DNA of 64,000 bases from the NCBI RefSeq assembly GCF_028293835.1, contig NZ_JAQGNX010000076.1, positions 1 to 64,000 on the forward strand. The letters run 5' to 3'. Source of the DNA: Pseudomonas sp. GTDB taxonomy: Bacteria > Pseudomonadota > Gammaproteobacteria > Pseudomonadales > Pseudomonadaceae. Numbering within the stretch: the first letter of the stretch is position 1; the number at the start of each line of letters is the position of its first letter. A program made the translations under genes and the position numbers. Positions 46,256 through 55,877 of the stretch are shown piece by piece. The notes under the pieces are model-generated. The model ran no database searches and was not told where the DNA came from. It worked only from the letters and a program-made list of their open reading frames with translations.

Positions 46256-49018
46256 ATGAGCCAAGCCCCCCTCGTCCTGGTGGACGGTTCTTCTTATCTT
46301 TACCGCGCTTTTCATGCGCTGCCGCCGCTCGCCACGTCTAAAGGCCTGCCGACCGGAGCCGTGAAAGGCGTGCTCAACATGCTTAAAAGCCTGCGTCGAC
46401 AGTACCCGGAAAGCCCTTTTGCCGTGGTATTTGACGCCAAAGGCGGCACGTTCCGCGATGCGCTGTACACCGAGTACAAAGCCAATCGCCCAAGCATGCC
46501 GGACGATCTGCGGGTGCAGGTTGATCTGCTGCACGCCTGTGTAAAAGGCTTGGGTTACCCGTTGCTGTGCGTTGATGGCGTCGAGGCTGACGACGTCATC
46601 GGTACGCTGGCCCGCAGCAGCGCGGCGGCCGATCGCCCGGTGATCATTTCCACCGGCGACAAAGACATGGCGCAACTGGTAGACGGGCACATTACCTTGG
46701 TCAATACGATGACCGGTACTGTGCTGGACGTCCCTGGCGTGAAGGAGAAGTTCGGCGTCGGTCCTGAGCACATCATCGATTACCTGGCGTTGATGGGCGA
46801 CAAAGTCGACAACATTCCTGGCGTACCGGGCGTGGGCGAAAAAACGGCGGTTGGTCTGCTGGTGGGTATCGGCGGCGGTTTGATTGAGGTTTACGCCAAC
46901 CTGGAGAAAATCGCCGCGTTGCCTTTTCGCGGGGCAAAGACCCTGGCGATCAAGCTTGAAGAACACAAGAATATGGCGTTCCTGTCCTACGAACTGGCGA
47001 CCATCAAGATAGATGTGCCGTTGGACATCGAACTGGACGCCTTGCATTGCAGCGAGCCGGATCGCGACAAGCTGATGGAGTTGTACACCGAGCTGGAATT
47101 CAAAAGCTGGATCGATGAATTGCAGCGCGACGCCAAGCGCGCCGGTGAAGAAATTATTATCCCCGATGAGCCGGTGGTTGCTGAAACGCACTACGAAACC
47201 ATCCTCGAGCAGGACCGATTGGACGCCTGGCTAAAAAAGCTCAGCGACGCCAAGCTGTTTGCGTTCGTCACTCAAAGCAATGGGCTCGATGCCCAGCGTG
47301 CGCAACTGGTCGGTATTTCGTTTGCGGTCAAGGTCAATGAAGCGGCGTATGTCCCGCTGACCCACTCTTACATGGGCGTGCCGCAACAGCTGGACCGTGA
47401 CTGGGTGCTGCGTGCGCTCAAACCATTGCTTGAAGACGCCAGCAAAATCAAGGTCGGCCAGCACGCCAAGTTCGACATCAATATTCTCGCCAACTGCGCC
47501 CTGAACGGTGATCAAAACCAAGGCATCACCGTTCGGGGTCTGGCGTTCGACACCATGCTCGAATCCTATGTGCTTGATTCCACCGCCACTCGGCACGACA
47601 AAGACAGCCTTGCCCTCAAGTACCTGAGCCATACCAATACCAGCCTGCAAGACATTGCTGGAAAAGGTATGAAACAGTTGAGCTTCGACCAGATCGCACT
47701 GGAACAGGCAGCGCAGTTTGCCGCCGAAGATGCTGACGTCACCTTGCGTCTGCACCAGGCCTTGATGGAAAGACTTGCCGTGACGCCAAGTCTGGCGCCG
47801 GTGCTGACCGAGATTGAGATGCCGCTGGTACCGGTCTTGGCGAAAATCGAACGTCAGGGCGCATTGGTCGATGCCAGGTTGCTGGGTATTCAGAGTGTCG
47901 AGCTGGGCGACAAGATGACCGCTCTGGAGCGCGAGGCGTTTGCTATCGCCGGTGAGGAATTCAATTTAGGTTCGCCGAAACAACTGGGCGTCATCCTGTA
48001 TGAAAAGCTCGGTCTGCCGGTGCTCAACAAGACCGCTAAAGGCCAGGCGTCTACTGCCGAAGCGGTGCTGGCCGAATTGGCTGAGCTGGATTTCCCGCTG
48101 CCCAAAGTGCTGATGCAGTACCGCTCCATGAGCAAGCTGAAAAGCACTTACACCGACCGACTTCCTGAGCAGATCAATCCACGTACCGGGCGCATCCATA
48201 CCTCCTACCACCAGGCAGTGGCCGCGACGGGTCGCCTGTCCTCCAGTGATCCCAACCTGCAGAACATTCCCATTCGTAGCGCCGAAGGGCGTCGGATTCG
48301 TCAGGCGTTCGTCGCGCCCAAAGGCTACAAGCTGTTGGCGGCGGACTACTCGCAGATTGAGCTGCGGATCATGGCGCACCTGGCCAAGGATGAAGGTTTG
48401 CTGCATGCATTTCGCAATGATCTGGACGTACACCGCGCAACGGCTGCCGAGGTATTTGGGGTCGAATTGGAAAGCGTCAGCGTCGACATGCGTCGTAAGG
48501 CCAAAGCTATTAACTTCGGCTTGATCTACGGCATGAGCGCCTTTGGCCTGGCCAAACAAATCGGCGTGGACCGTAAGGAGTCACAAGCCTATATCGACCG
48601 TTATTTCGCCCGTTATCCCGGTGTGCTCGAGTACATGGAACGCACCCGCGCACAGGCTGCAGAGCAAGGCTATGTCGAAACCATCTTCGGCCGTCGCCTG
48701 TATTTGCCGGACATCAACGCAAAAAATCAATCGCTGCGCAAAGGCGCCGAACGCACGGCGATCAACGCGCCAATGCAAGGCACTGCAGCTGACATCATCA
48801 AGAAAGCCATGATCGCCGTGGATGGCTGGCTGACCGACTCTGGAATTGATGCCCGGGTCATTCTGCAGGTCCACGATGAATTGGTGCTGGAAGTACGCGA
48901 GGAATTGGTCGAGCAGGTCAGCGAACAGATTCGACCGCATATGAGCGGCGCGGCCACCCTGGACGTGCCACTGCTGGTGGAAGTTGGCGTGGGCAATAAT
49001 TGGGACGAGGCGCACTAG
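46256..49018 (+). CDS. polA: DNA polymerase I with substituted 3'-5' exonuclease residues
   Basis: 920 residues. Order: 5' nuclease (about 1-290, DGSSYLYRAFHAL, GVEADDVIGTLA), 3'-5' exonuclease domain (about 320-510), polymerase (about 515-920). The polymerase motifs are intact: DYSQIELRIMAHL, RRKAKAINFGLIYGMSAFGL, QVHDELVLEV. In the exonuclease domain the first motif reads FVTQSNGLD where family members read FDTETxxLD. This gives Val338 and Gln340 at the positions of E. coli Asp355 and Glu357. Exo III has Phe488 for Tyr497. Asp407 and Asp492 remain. Polymerase and flap nuclease activity should be normal and proofreading probably lost. Start 46256; a TTG 12 bases upstream is less likely. Confidence 0.97.
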   Translation: MSQAPLVLVDGSSYLYRAFHALPPLATSKGLPTGAVKGVLNMLKSLRRQYPESPFAVVFDAKGGTFRDALYTEYKANRPSMPDDLRVQVDLLHACVKGLGYPLLCVDGVEADDVIGTLARSSAAADRPVIISTGDKDMAQLVDGHITLVNTMTGTVLDVPGVKEKFGVGPEHIIDYLALMGDKVDNIPGVPGVGEKTAVGLLVGIGGGLIEVYANLEKIAALPFRGAKTLAIKLEEHKNMAFLSYELATIKIDVPLDIELDALHCSEPDRDKLMELYTELEFKSWIDELQRDAKRAGEEIIIPDEPVVAETHYETILEQDRLDAWLKKLSDAKLFAFVTQSNGLDAQRAQLVGISFAVKVNEAAYVPLTHSYMGVPQQLDRDWVLRALKPLLEDASKIKVGQHAKFDINILANCALNGDQNQGITVRGLAFDTMLESYVLDSTATRHDKDSLALKYLSHTNTSLQDIAGKGMKQLSFDQIALEQAAQFAAEDADVTLRLHQALMERLAVTPSLAPVLTEIEMPLVPVLAKIERQGALVDARLLGIQSVELGDKMTALEREAFAIAGEEFNLGSPKQLGVILYEKLGLPVLNKTAKGQASTAEAVLAELAELDFPLPKVLMQYRSMSKLKSTYTDRLPEQINPRTGRIHTSYHQAVAATGRLSSSDPNLQNIPIRSAEGRRIRQAFVAPKGYKLLAADYSQIELRIMAHLAKDEGLLHAFRNDLDVHRATAAEVFGVELESVSVDMRRKAKAINFGLIYGMSAFGLAKQIGVDRKESQAYIDRYFARYPGVLEYMERTRAQAAEQGYVETIFGRRLYLPDINAKNQSLRKGAERTAINAPMQGTAADIIKKAMIAVDGWLTDSGIDARVILQVHDELVLEVREELVEQVSEQIRPHMSGAATLDVPLLVEVGVGNNWDEAH

Positions 49019-49243
49019 CCTGTTGCCCGGGCCGCGACTTAAGGTCGCAGCCTGGATGCCGCATCGACCCTTTATGCCTCAAACGGACGACGTTTATAGC
49101 AAAGAGGCGCGGTCGACGTTGGAACTAAACCAGTGAATTGCCAGTCAGAGCTTGGGAATGGCTGGTGAAGCCCTTCGATGCTCCTATGTTGTGTTAAGTG
49201 TTGGCAGATATCCAGACCCCCGCCCTAAGGGTCTGGAACTTGG

Positions 49244-49287
49244 ACCCCGGAACTTCCCCCTCCCCATAGAAGTCCGGGGTTTTTTTT
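49244..49287 (+). terminator. Rho-independent terminator downstream of polA
   Basis: CCCCGGAACTT pairs with AAGTCCGGGG (one bulged A), loop of about 14 bases, followed by eight T. It precedes the convergent engB stop at 49300. Confidence 0.9.
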
Positions 49288-49299
49288 GCCCGCAGTTTG

Positions 49300-49950
49300 T
49301 TACGCCTCTGGCTCGACCAGTTCCGAGCCCTTGTCTGCCAACTCCATCCAGCCTGCCAATACCGTGTAAGCCTCTTCCAAACCCAAGCGTTTTGGCGCTG
49401 AAAACAACGAAATACTCACAGCCTCGCCCCAACCTTTGCGAATCTCTGCTTGAATCTTCAGCAGCGTGTTTTTAGCTGCGCCGTAGGTGAGTTTGTCGGC
49501 TTTGGTCAAAAGAATGTGCATCGGCATGTGACTGGCGATGGACCAATCCAGCATCAACAGGTCGAAATCGGTCATTGGATGACGGATATCCTTCATCAGA
49601 ATCAGACCTTTGAGGCTTTCGCGGCTGCCCAGATAGGCTTCCAAGTGACGCTGCCAGTGCAATTTCAGCGGGATCGGCACCTTCGCATAGCCATAACCAG
49701 GCAGGTCGACCAAGCGTCGATCCTCGTCCAGATTAAAGAAGTTCAGCAGTTGGGTACGACCCGGAGTTTTCGACGTCCGCGCCAGGCTGGCGTGGGTAAG
49801 GGTGTTCAGCGCGCTCGACTTGCCGGCGTTGGAGCGCCCTGCGAAAGCCACTTCAAAACCTTCGTCGTCGGGGCATTGATCGACTTTGGCAGCGCTGAGC
49901 ATGAAGGTAGCCTGTTGGCACAGACCGAGGATGGGATTCTTGAGTTGCAT
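49300..49950 (-). CDS. engB: Ribosome-biogenesis GTPase EngB/YsxC
   Basis: 216 residues, TRAFAC-class GTPase needed for large-subunit assembly. G1 [10 protein letters not shown]2 around [15 protein letters not shown]3 [11 protein letters not shown]4 LTKADKL, G5 [10 protein letters not shown]. The frame continues 50 codons upstream without similarity; [11 protein letters not shown] at 49950 is the family start. Convergent with polA. Confidence 0.95.
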   Translation of the reverse strand: MQLKNPILGLCQQATFMLSAAKVDQCPDDEGFEVAFAGRSNAGKSSALNTLTHASLARTSKTPGRTQLLNFFNLDEDRRLVDLPGYGYAKVPIPLKLHWQRHLEAYLGSRESLKGLILMKDIRHPMTDFDLLMLDWSIASHMPMHILLTKADKLTYGAAKNTLLKIQAEIRKGWGEAVSISLFSAPKRLGLEEAYTVLAGWMELADKGSELVEPEA

Positions 49951-50141
49951 GAGATTTCCGATGAGGGCGGGTGCCGGCAGAAGCGCGGCAAGCGGTGTCG
50001 TTTCCGTTTCAGTAGCGCCAGTATATAATGCCGCAGATTTTGTGTGTGCTTTGTCCCACCATAGGATGAAGTACACGGGAACGATGAGTGAATTGCGCAA
50101 CTAGAACGCAGCACGTTCCCAGCCCTGAAAAAGTCGTTTTC

Positions 50142-50432
50142 ATGAATGAATGGCTGTTAGCTACCGGTATCTTGATGCCGTTCTTCAGTGCTCAGGCTAC
50201 ACAGGATCCAGAAGCTGTGTACAACCGTGCTTGTGGGGCCTTTCGTGCCGACCATTGCCAAATACCACCGAAATCCGGTGATCTGGCAGTTGGGCGCCTA
50301 GACTGTCGCAAGGTATGGAGGCGCTGGTGCAACACGTCACCCAGGGTTTCAAGGCAATGCCGCCGCGTGGATTGTGCATGGACTGCAGGTAGCGAGGATT
50401 ACCGCGCAATCATTCGATGAATGAGCGCGTAA
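50142..50432 (+). pseudogene. Decayed cytochrome c5-like gene
   Basis: Begins with a signal peptide and MNEWLLATGILMPFFSAQAT, then QDPEAVYNRACGAFRADH where a CxxCH heme motif would be expected. From about 50291 the homologous reading continues in another frame (WAPRLSQGMEALVQHVTQGF, KAMPPRGLCMDC), then returns to the first frame for SEDYRAIIR. At least two shifting lesions and loss of the heme-binding motif make a working c-type cytochrome impossible. It lies directly upstream of cytochrome c4, where PAO1 carries an intact small cytochrome (PA5491). Confidence 0.72.
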
Positions 50433-50478
50433 ACCCGCCACATAACTTTCTAACCCTTAGCCGTAGTTGGATTAGCTG

Positions 50479-51093
50479 ATGAACAAATTACTCGCGAGTC
50501 TGCTGTTGACCCTGGGCATCTCCGGTATGGCCCACGCTGCCGGTGTGGTTGGCGATGCTGCTGCCGGTCAGGCAAAAGCTGCTGTGTGTGGCGCTTGCCA
50601 TGGCCCGGACGGCAATAGCATGGTGCCTAACTTTCCAAAATTGGCCGGTCAGGGCAACCGTTACCTGATCAAGCAGTTGCATGACATCAAGGACGGCAAG
50701 CGCGTCGTTCTGGAAATGACCGGCCTGCTGAATAACCTGCAAGACCAGGACCTCGCGGACCTCGCGGCCTATTTTTCCAGTCAGAAAGGCAGCGTCGGCG
50801 CAGCGGATCCCAAGCTGGTTGCCGCCGGTGAAGCGCTGTTCCGGGGTGGCAAACTGGACCAGGGCATGCCCGCCTGCACCGGGTGTCACTCGCCCAATGG
50901 TGTCGGCAACCCGGCTGCCGGCTTTCCGCACCTTGGCGGCCAGCACGCTGCCTACATTACCAAACAGCTGACCGGTTTCCGTGAAGGCGATCGTACCAAC
51001 GATGGCGATACGATGGTCATGCGTAGCGTAGCGTCGAAGCTGAGCAACAAGGATATCGCGGCATTGTCGGCGTACATTGAAGGTCTGCATTGA
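50479..51093 (+). CDS. cc4: Cytochrome c4
   Basis: 204-residue periplasmic diheme cytochrome, two tandem cytochrome c domains. Signal peptide (cut near AHAAG), heme sites CGACH (Cys37, Cys40, His41) and CTGCH in the second half, with axial Met in NSMVPNFPKLAGQ and DTMVMRSVA. Carries electrons to terminal oxidases such as the caa3 and cbb3 enzymes. Followed by a terminator. Confidence 0.94.
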   Translation: MNKLLASLLLTLGISGMAHAAGVVGDAAAGQAKAAVCGACHGPDGNSMVPNFPKLAGQGNRYLIKQLHDIKDGKRVVLEMTGLLNNLQDQDLADLAAYFSSQKGSVGAADPKLVAAGEALFRGGKLDQGMPACTGCHSPNGVGNPAAGFPHLGGQHAAYITKQLTGFREGDRTNDGDTMVMRSVASKLSNKDIAALSAYIEGLH

Positions 51094-51169
51094 TATCGGT
51101 CTGATCGGTTGCGATTGATTTCATCTTTCGCAACAGTTTTTTCAGGCTTAATCACTGAGACGCAGCAAC

Positions 51170-51199
51170 AAAAAGGGTAGCCTCGGCTGCCCTTTTTCG
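51170..51199 (+). terminator. Terminator after cc4
   Basis: AAAAAGGGTAGC pairs with GCTGCCCTTTTT (51170-51181 with 51186-51197, one mismatch), four-base loop CTCG; the closing T run acts as the release signal. Confidence 0.85.
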
Positions 51200-51291
51200 C
51201 ATCTGCCAGCGTTACACTAACGAACTCAAGCCCACCGAGCCAGTCCAAGACTGGTCGCGTCAAGGCGACCTCAAATGCCCAGGAGTAAAGC

Positions 51292-51933
51292 ATGCGTAAT
51301 CTGATTCTCAGCGCCGCTCTCGTTGCCGCCAGCCTGTTCGGGATGTCTGCCCAGGCTGCCGACCCAATCGAAGCCGGTAAACAATATGTAGAGCTGAGCA
51401 GCGCCGTCCCTGTCTCTGTGCCGGGCAAGATCGAAGTAGTAGAAATGTTTTGGTATGGCTGCCCACATTGCTATGCCTTTGAACCCGTCATCAATCCATG
51501 GGTAGCCAAACTGCCTGCCGACGTTCACTTCGTTCGTATTCCAGCGATGTTCGGTGGCCCGTGGGATGCACACGGTCAACTGTTCATCACCCTCGACACC
51601 ATGGGCGTAGAAAGCAAAGTCCACGCCGCAGTGTTCGAAGCTATCCAGAAAGAACACAAGCGTCTCGACAAGCCGGACGACATGGCTGACTTCGTCGCCA
51701 CCCAGGGTATCGATAGAACCAAATTCCTTGAGACTTACAACTCCTTCGCCGTAAAGGGCAAGATTGCTCAGTACAAAGAACTGGCGAAGAAATACGAGAT
51801 TTCTGGCGTACCGACCATGATTGTCAATGGCAAGTACCGGTTTGACCTGGGCACGGCTGGCGGACCTGAACAGGCGCTGCAAGTCGCTGATCAGTTGATT
51901 GCCAAAGAGCGCGCCGCAGTCGCTGCCAAGTAA
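51292..51933 (+). CDS. dsbA: Thiol:disulfide interchange protein DsbA
   Basis: 213 residues with a signal peptide (cut near AQAAD). Thioredoxin fold with the active site Cys57-Pro-His-Cys60 in FWYGCPHCYAFEP and the cis-Pro loop VSGVPTMIVNG-like segment (ISGVPTMIVNGKY). Oxidises cysteines in exported proteins, including the cytochromes and possibly the CSS-EAL sensor encoded nearby. Confidence 0.96.
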   Translation: MRNLILSAALVAASLFGMSAQAADPIEAGKQYVELSSAVPVSVPGKIEVVEMFWYGCPHCYAFEPVINPWVAKLPADVHFVRIPAMFGGPWDAHGQLFITLDTMGVESKVHAAVFEAIQKEHKRLDKPDDMADFVATQGIDRTKFLETYNSFAVKGKIAQYKELAKKYEISGVPTMIVNGKYRFDLGTAGGPEQALQVADQLIAKERAAVAAK

Positions 51934-51945
51934 GCGGCCCCGGCC

Positions 51946-52824
51946 ATGGGACGTTGGAGAGCAGAGCGCATCGTTGGCCGCCCGGATGCAAAGGTCAACG
52001 AGCACCACCTGCAAGCAAGCGGTTTACCGGCTGATGGTCGGTTGCGCCTGCTCAGTTTCAATATTCAGGTCGGTATCAGCACAGAGCGCTACCGACATTA
52101 CCTGACCCGAGGCTGGCAACATTTATTACCGCACACCGGGCGAGCCGGCAATCTGCAAAAAATTGGCGACCTGCTGGGCGACTTTGATCTGGTCGCTTTG
52201 CAAGAAGCCGATGGCGGCAGCATGCGCTCGGGCTACGTCAATCAAGTCGAACACCTCGCCCACCTTGGGGCCTTCCCGTACTGGTACCAACAGCTCAATC
52301 GCAACCTGGGTCGTTTTGGCCAGCACAGTAACGGCGTGCTCAGCCGCTTGAGACCGTGGGCAATTGAAGATCATCCGTTGCCGGGGCCTGCAGGACGTGG
52401 CGCTATCCTGGTCCGCTTCGGCGAGGGCCCGGAAGCATTGGTTGTCGTGATGATGCACCTGGCGTTGGGTGCGCGAACCCGCACCCGTCAGTTGTCTTAT
52501 ATTCGCGAACTGATTGGCGGTTATCGGCACCAGGTGCTGATGGGCGACATGAACACCCACGCCATCGATTTGCTGGAAAACTCGCCGCTTCGTGACCTGG
52601 GGTTATTAGCCCCGCAAATCGAGGCGACGTTTCCCAGTTGGCGTCCGCAGCGTTGTCTGGATCATATTTTACTCAGCCCTACCCTGACCCTTGAACGGGT
52701 ACAGGTTTTAGCTCAACCCATCTCCGACCACTTACCCGTTGCGGTAGAGATTCGGTTGCCCGTTTCTTTAAGCGCTGACGCGCTGCCGGCTCTCAGCACG
52801 CCTCCTCGTGGAACACTTGCATGA
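51946..52824 (+). CDS. Endonuclease/exonuclease/phosphatase family protein
   Basis: 292 residues of the EEP (DNase I/AP endonuclease/sphingomyelinase) fold. Metal-binding and catalytic residues are visible in LLSFNIQVGIS (Asn), VALQEADGG (Glu), MMHLALGART (His), MGDMNTHA (Asp-x-Asn) and ISDHLPVAVEI (Asp-His). No signal peptide. Substrate is not predictable. Its ATGA overlap with the next gene indicates cotranscription with the diguanylate cyclase gene. Confidence 0.88.
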   Translation: MGRWRAERIVGRPDAKVNEHHLQASGLPADGRLRLLSFNIQVGISTERYRHYLTRGWQHLLPHTGRAGNLQKIGDLLGDFDLVALQEADGGSMRSGYVNQVEHLAHLGAFPYWYQQLNRNLGRFGQHSNGVLSRLRPWAIEDHPLPGPAGRGAILVRFGEGPEALVVVMMHLALGARTRTRQLSYIRELIGGYRHQVLMGDMNTHAIDLLENSPLRDLGLLAPQIEATFPSWRPQRCLDHILLSPTLTLERVQVLAQPISDHLPVAVEIRLPVSLSADALPALSTPPRGTLA

Positions 52825-54905
52825 GCGACGAAGCATCGCGCTGGAAAGAAAAATACCTCAAAAACATAGATCAACAGGACAAGCTTCAGCGTCGCTGGGA
52901 CGCCCAGCTCGACTTGCTGCGTCGCGGCTTGGTGCGCAGCAGTCTGGCGGCCGAGGGCACTGATCGGGCAGTCGACCAATGCATGAAGGAAATGCGTGAA
53001 ATCGTCCGCAAGGACGACATGGACGCAGGCCTTGCTGCATTGATCCCGCGTCTCGAAAAAGCGGTACTCGATTCAGAGCAGCGCCGTGAAACCCGCGTCG
53101 GTCAGATGGGCGCTGCCCTGAATGCGTTGGTCAGCCAGTTGCAACGCTTGCCTTTGCCCCGCGAAGTCAGCCGACCGCTCAAGGCCTTCGCCAAAAAACT
53201 CGATGACCGGATTTCCCAGGCACGGGAGCTGCCACTGCTGTTGGATGAATTGAGTGGCCTGCAAGGCAAAGCCTTAAGTATTCTGGAAAATCCTGATGAG
53301 GGTGCACGGCCAGGGTTTTTGCAGCGCTTGTTCGGCGCGCGGGATGCGGCCAATGCGGGTGCGGAACAGTCATCAGAGGTTTCAGTAGCGGGTCCGGTCG
53401 CGGCGGATGCGCTAGCCCGGAACGCTGAAGAAATCCACGAGGGCGATTCCCTCTCCGTCGAAACTGCCCCTATTGTCGTTGAAATGGCGCCCGACCTCAG
53501 TCCGATTGCCATGGCTACGCCAGCCCCAACGCCAACGCCAACGGCTGAAGCGACGGCTCCGGTTGCAGTCCCGGATCCCTCCGAAACCGTACAGACCCTG
53601 AGCGAAATTGTCGCCGGCGCTGAAATATCTGCTGCTGAAGCACCACCGGTCGCCAACGAGGGGGTCGAGACGCCGAGTCCGGAGCTAAAGCCCGAACCAG
53701 AACCAGAACCAGAACCAGGCGAAACAATTTCAGCGCCTATAGAGCCGTCGGAACAAGCGGAGCTCGAACAAGGCGCCGCTGAAGAATCTGGCGCTCCGGA
53801 TACCTTTACCGGCGAGCCGGCAGACCCGACTTACGCTCTGCCTTCCAGTCCCGAGCCAAGCTATAGCTCGGTGGCGAACCATATCGAAGAAACCTTATTA
53901 GGTCTGCTTGATGATTTGACCTTGCCAGAGCATCACCGTCCTCAAGCGATGGCGATGCGGGCGCGCTTGGAAAAGGGGCTGAACTGGTACGAGTTATTAC
54001 CGATTCTCGACGACCTTGCAGTGCTGATGTTGGCCATCAACGACAGTGGTCAGCACGACTTCGAGGTGTATCTCAAGCAGCTCAATGAGCGCTTGGAGGC
54101 TTTCCAGAGCAACTTGCAGACGGCCAGTAACGATCATGCGGATGGTCGCTCGGTGGCGCGGGGCATGCAGAGCGAGCTGCGTGAACAGGTCGGCGGTTTA
54201 CAAAGCAGTGTGCTAGAAGCCGCAGACCTGAACAGCCTCAAGCAGGTATTGGAAAACCGTCTTGAAGGTTTGCTCGGCACCATGGACCAGCATCAACGGC
54301 AACATGACCAACGTGAACAGGACATTGCCTCACGCCTACAAGGCTTGGCGACCCGCGTTGCAACCATGGAGCAAGAGGCGCAAGGATTTCGGGTGCACCT
54401 GGAAGAGCAGCGCCAGAAGGCCCTGATCGATCCCCTGACAACGTTGCCCAATCGCGCGGCGTGGAACGAGCGGCTGGAACACGAAGTTAGTCTCTGGCAA
54501 AAAAATGGAAACAAGCTGCTGTTGAGCATGATCGATCTCGATCACTTCAAGCGGATCAACGACAACTACGGCCATCTGGCGGGGGATAAGGTACTCAAAA
54601 TCATCGCCAACGAGTTACGTAAACGCCTGCGACCGGGTGATTTCATCGCTCGGTTTGGCGGGGAAGAATTTGTCTTGCTGATCCCTAATACCTCCGAAAC
54701 CGAGGGCATAGCACTACTGAATAAGCTGCGCATCGCCGTCGAGGCGTGCCCGTTCCATTTCAAAGGCGAGCCGGTGACGATCACGCTCTCCATGGGGATC
54801 ACCGCCTTCAGAATCGGCGAGCGAAGCGAGTCGGTGATTCAGCGGGCGGATCAGGCGCTCTATCGTGCCAAGAGCGAAGGGCGTAACCGGATCGAGCAGG
54901 GCTGA
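52821..54905 (+). CDS. GGDEF diguanylate cyclase (DgcH-like)
   Basis: 694 residues. A helical N-terminal part is followed by a Glu/Pro/Ala-rich linker (about 190-345, including KPEPEPEPEPEPGE). A second helical or coiled-coil region follows (about 350-535), then a GGDEF domain. The active site is GGEEF at 613-617, and an intact RxxD inhibitory site (RPGD) lies five residues before it, so product feedback is expected. No membrane helix is seen. Makes c-di-GMP from two GTP. The orthologue in PAO1 at this position (PA5487, DgcH) is a constitutive contributor to c-di-GMP. Confidence 0.92.
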   Translation: MSDEASRWKEKYLKNIDQQDKLQRRWDAQLDLLRRGLVRSSLAAEGTDRAVDQCMKEMREIVRKDDMDAGLAALIPRLEKAVLDSEQRRETRVGQMGAALNALVSQLQRLPLPREVSRPLKAFAKKLDDRISQARELPLLLDELSGLQGKALSILENPDEGARPGFLQRLFGARDAANAGAEQSSEVSVAGPVAADALARNAEEIHEGDSLSVETAPIVVEMAPDLSPIAMATPAPTPTPTAEATAPVAVPDPSETVQTLSEIVAGAEISAAEAPPVANEGVETPSPELKPEPEPEPEPGETISAPIEPSEQAELEQGAAEESGAPDTFTGEPADPTYALPSSPEPSYSSVANHIEETLLGLLDDLTLPEHHRPQAMAMRARLEKGLNWYELLPILDDLAVLMLAINDSGQHDFEVYLKQLNERLEAFQSNLQTASNDHADGRSVARGMQSELREQVGGLQSSVLEAADLNSLKQVLENRLEGLLGTMDQHQRQHDQREQDIASRLQGLATRVATMEQEAQGFRVHLEEQRQKALIDPLTTLPNRAAWNERLEHEVSLWQKNGNKLLLSMIDLDHFKRINDNYGHLAGDKVLKIIANELRKRLRPGDFIARFGGEEFVLLIPNTSETEGIALLNKLRIAVEACPFHFKGEPVTITLSMGITAFRIGERSESVIQRADQALYRAKSEGRNRIEQG

Positions 54906-55012
54906 TCGCTGAGCTATTTAATGAGCGGATATTTCAATCCAGGCTTTAACTCAGCGCTTATCCTGCATTACGTTATGCTATTGCATGACTCCGCTGTGTA
55001 ATTTGAATTGCC

Positions 55013-55795
55013 ATGAAATTGCTCGTCTCTTTGGTACTGCTCGTTCTCTTGACTGCTTGCAGCAGTCCCGGCCTGAAGCTCGACACCACTCACCCATCGA
55101 CCAACTTCGACGGCCGGGCGCAGTTCGTCATCGTGCACTACACGACCGCGTCGCTGGAACGGTCCCTGGCATTGCTGACCCATGGCGAGGTCAGTAGCCA
55201 TTACTTGATCGGCGACCAGCAACACCCGGTGATCTACAAGTTGGTGGATGAGCAATTTCGGGCCTGGCATGCAGGTGAGAGCGAGTGGGAGGGCCGCACC
55301 TGGCTCAACTCCAGTTCCATCGGTATTGAAATCGTGAACCCTGGCTATCGTGATTTGCCCACAGGCCGAGTCTGGTATCCCTACACCGAAGGGCAGATCC
55401 AGGCCCTGACGCTGCTGCTCAAGGACATCGTCAAGCGTAACCATATCGAACCGCGGCACGTGATCGGCCACAGTGACATCGCCCCGCTGCGTAAGCTTGA
55501 TCCGGGGCCGTTGTTTCCATGGAAGCGTCTGGCTGCAGAAGGGTTGGGCGTTTGGCCGGATGCTCGTGCCGTGGTTCAGCGTCAGGCGTTAATGATGGAC
55601 AACGTGCCAAGCGTCGGCTGGTTTCAGCAGCAGTTGCTCCATTTGGGTTATGCGACACCGCAGACAGGTGAACTCGATACCGCTACACGCCGCGTCATTG
55701 CGGCTTTTCAGATGCATTACCGTCCTGAGCGCTTCGATGGCCAGCCGGACGTGCAAAGTGCCGCTATCCTTCAAGTGCTGAACAACCAGGATTAA
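55013..55795 (+). CDS. N-acetylmuramoyl-L-alanine amidase, AmpDh2/AmiD-like lipoprotein
   Basis: 260 residues. Lipobox LLTACSS predicts an outer-membrane lipoprotein. Amidase_2 domain: zinc ligands in VIVHYTT and VIGHSDIAPLRKLDPGP, substrate segment SIGIEIVNPGY. A C-terminal peptidoglycan-binding repeat (about 195-258, FQQQLLHLGYATPQTGELD) follows. Cleaves the amide bond between MurNAc and the stem peptide in the periplasm. PAO1 carries ampDh2 in the same position. Confidence 0.92.
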   Translation: MKLLVSLVLLVLLTACSSPGLKLDTTHPSTNFDGRAQFVIVHYTTASLERSLALLTHGEVSSHYLIGDQQHPVIYKLVDEQFRAWHAGESEWEGRTWLNSSSIGIEIVNPGYRDLPTGRVWYPYTEGQIQALTLLLKDIVKRNHIEPRHVIGHSDIAPLRKLDPGPLFPWKRLAAEGLGVWPDARAVVQRQALMMDNVPSVGWFQQQLLHLGYATPQTGELDTATRRVIAAFQMHYRPERFDGQPDVQSAAILQVLNNQD

Positions 55796-55877
55796 ATACG
55801 CTCGGTCCGTCCGATTGGGCGGGCTATTTTCCGACTTGTTGCTATACCTCATTGGCTATTCCTCGAGATATCCATTG

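Noticed and set aside
46220..47191. 323-codon minus-strand frame
   Set aside because: Antisense to the 5' nuclease domain of polA; composition is that of a shadow frame.
53690..53720. Short tandem GAACCA-type repeat in the diguanylate cyclase gene
   Set aside because: It encodes the Pro-Glu linker of the protein and stays in frame; a low-complexity linker explains it without a separate repeat element.
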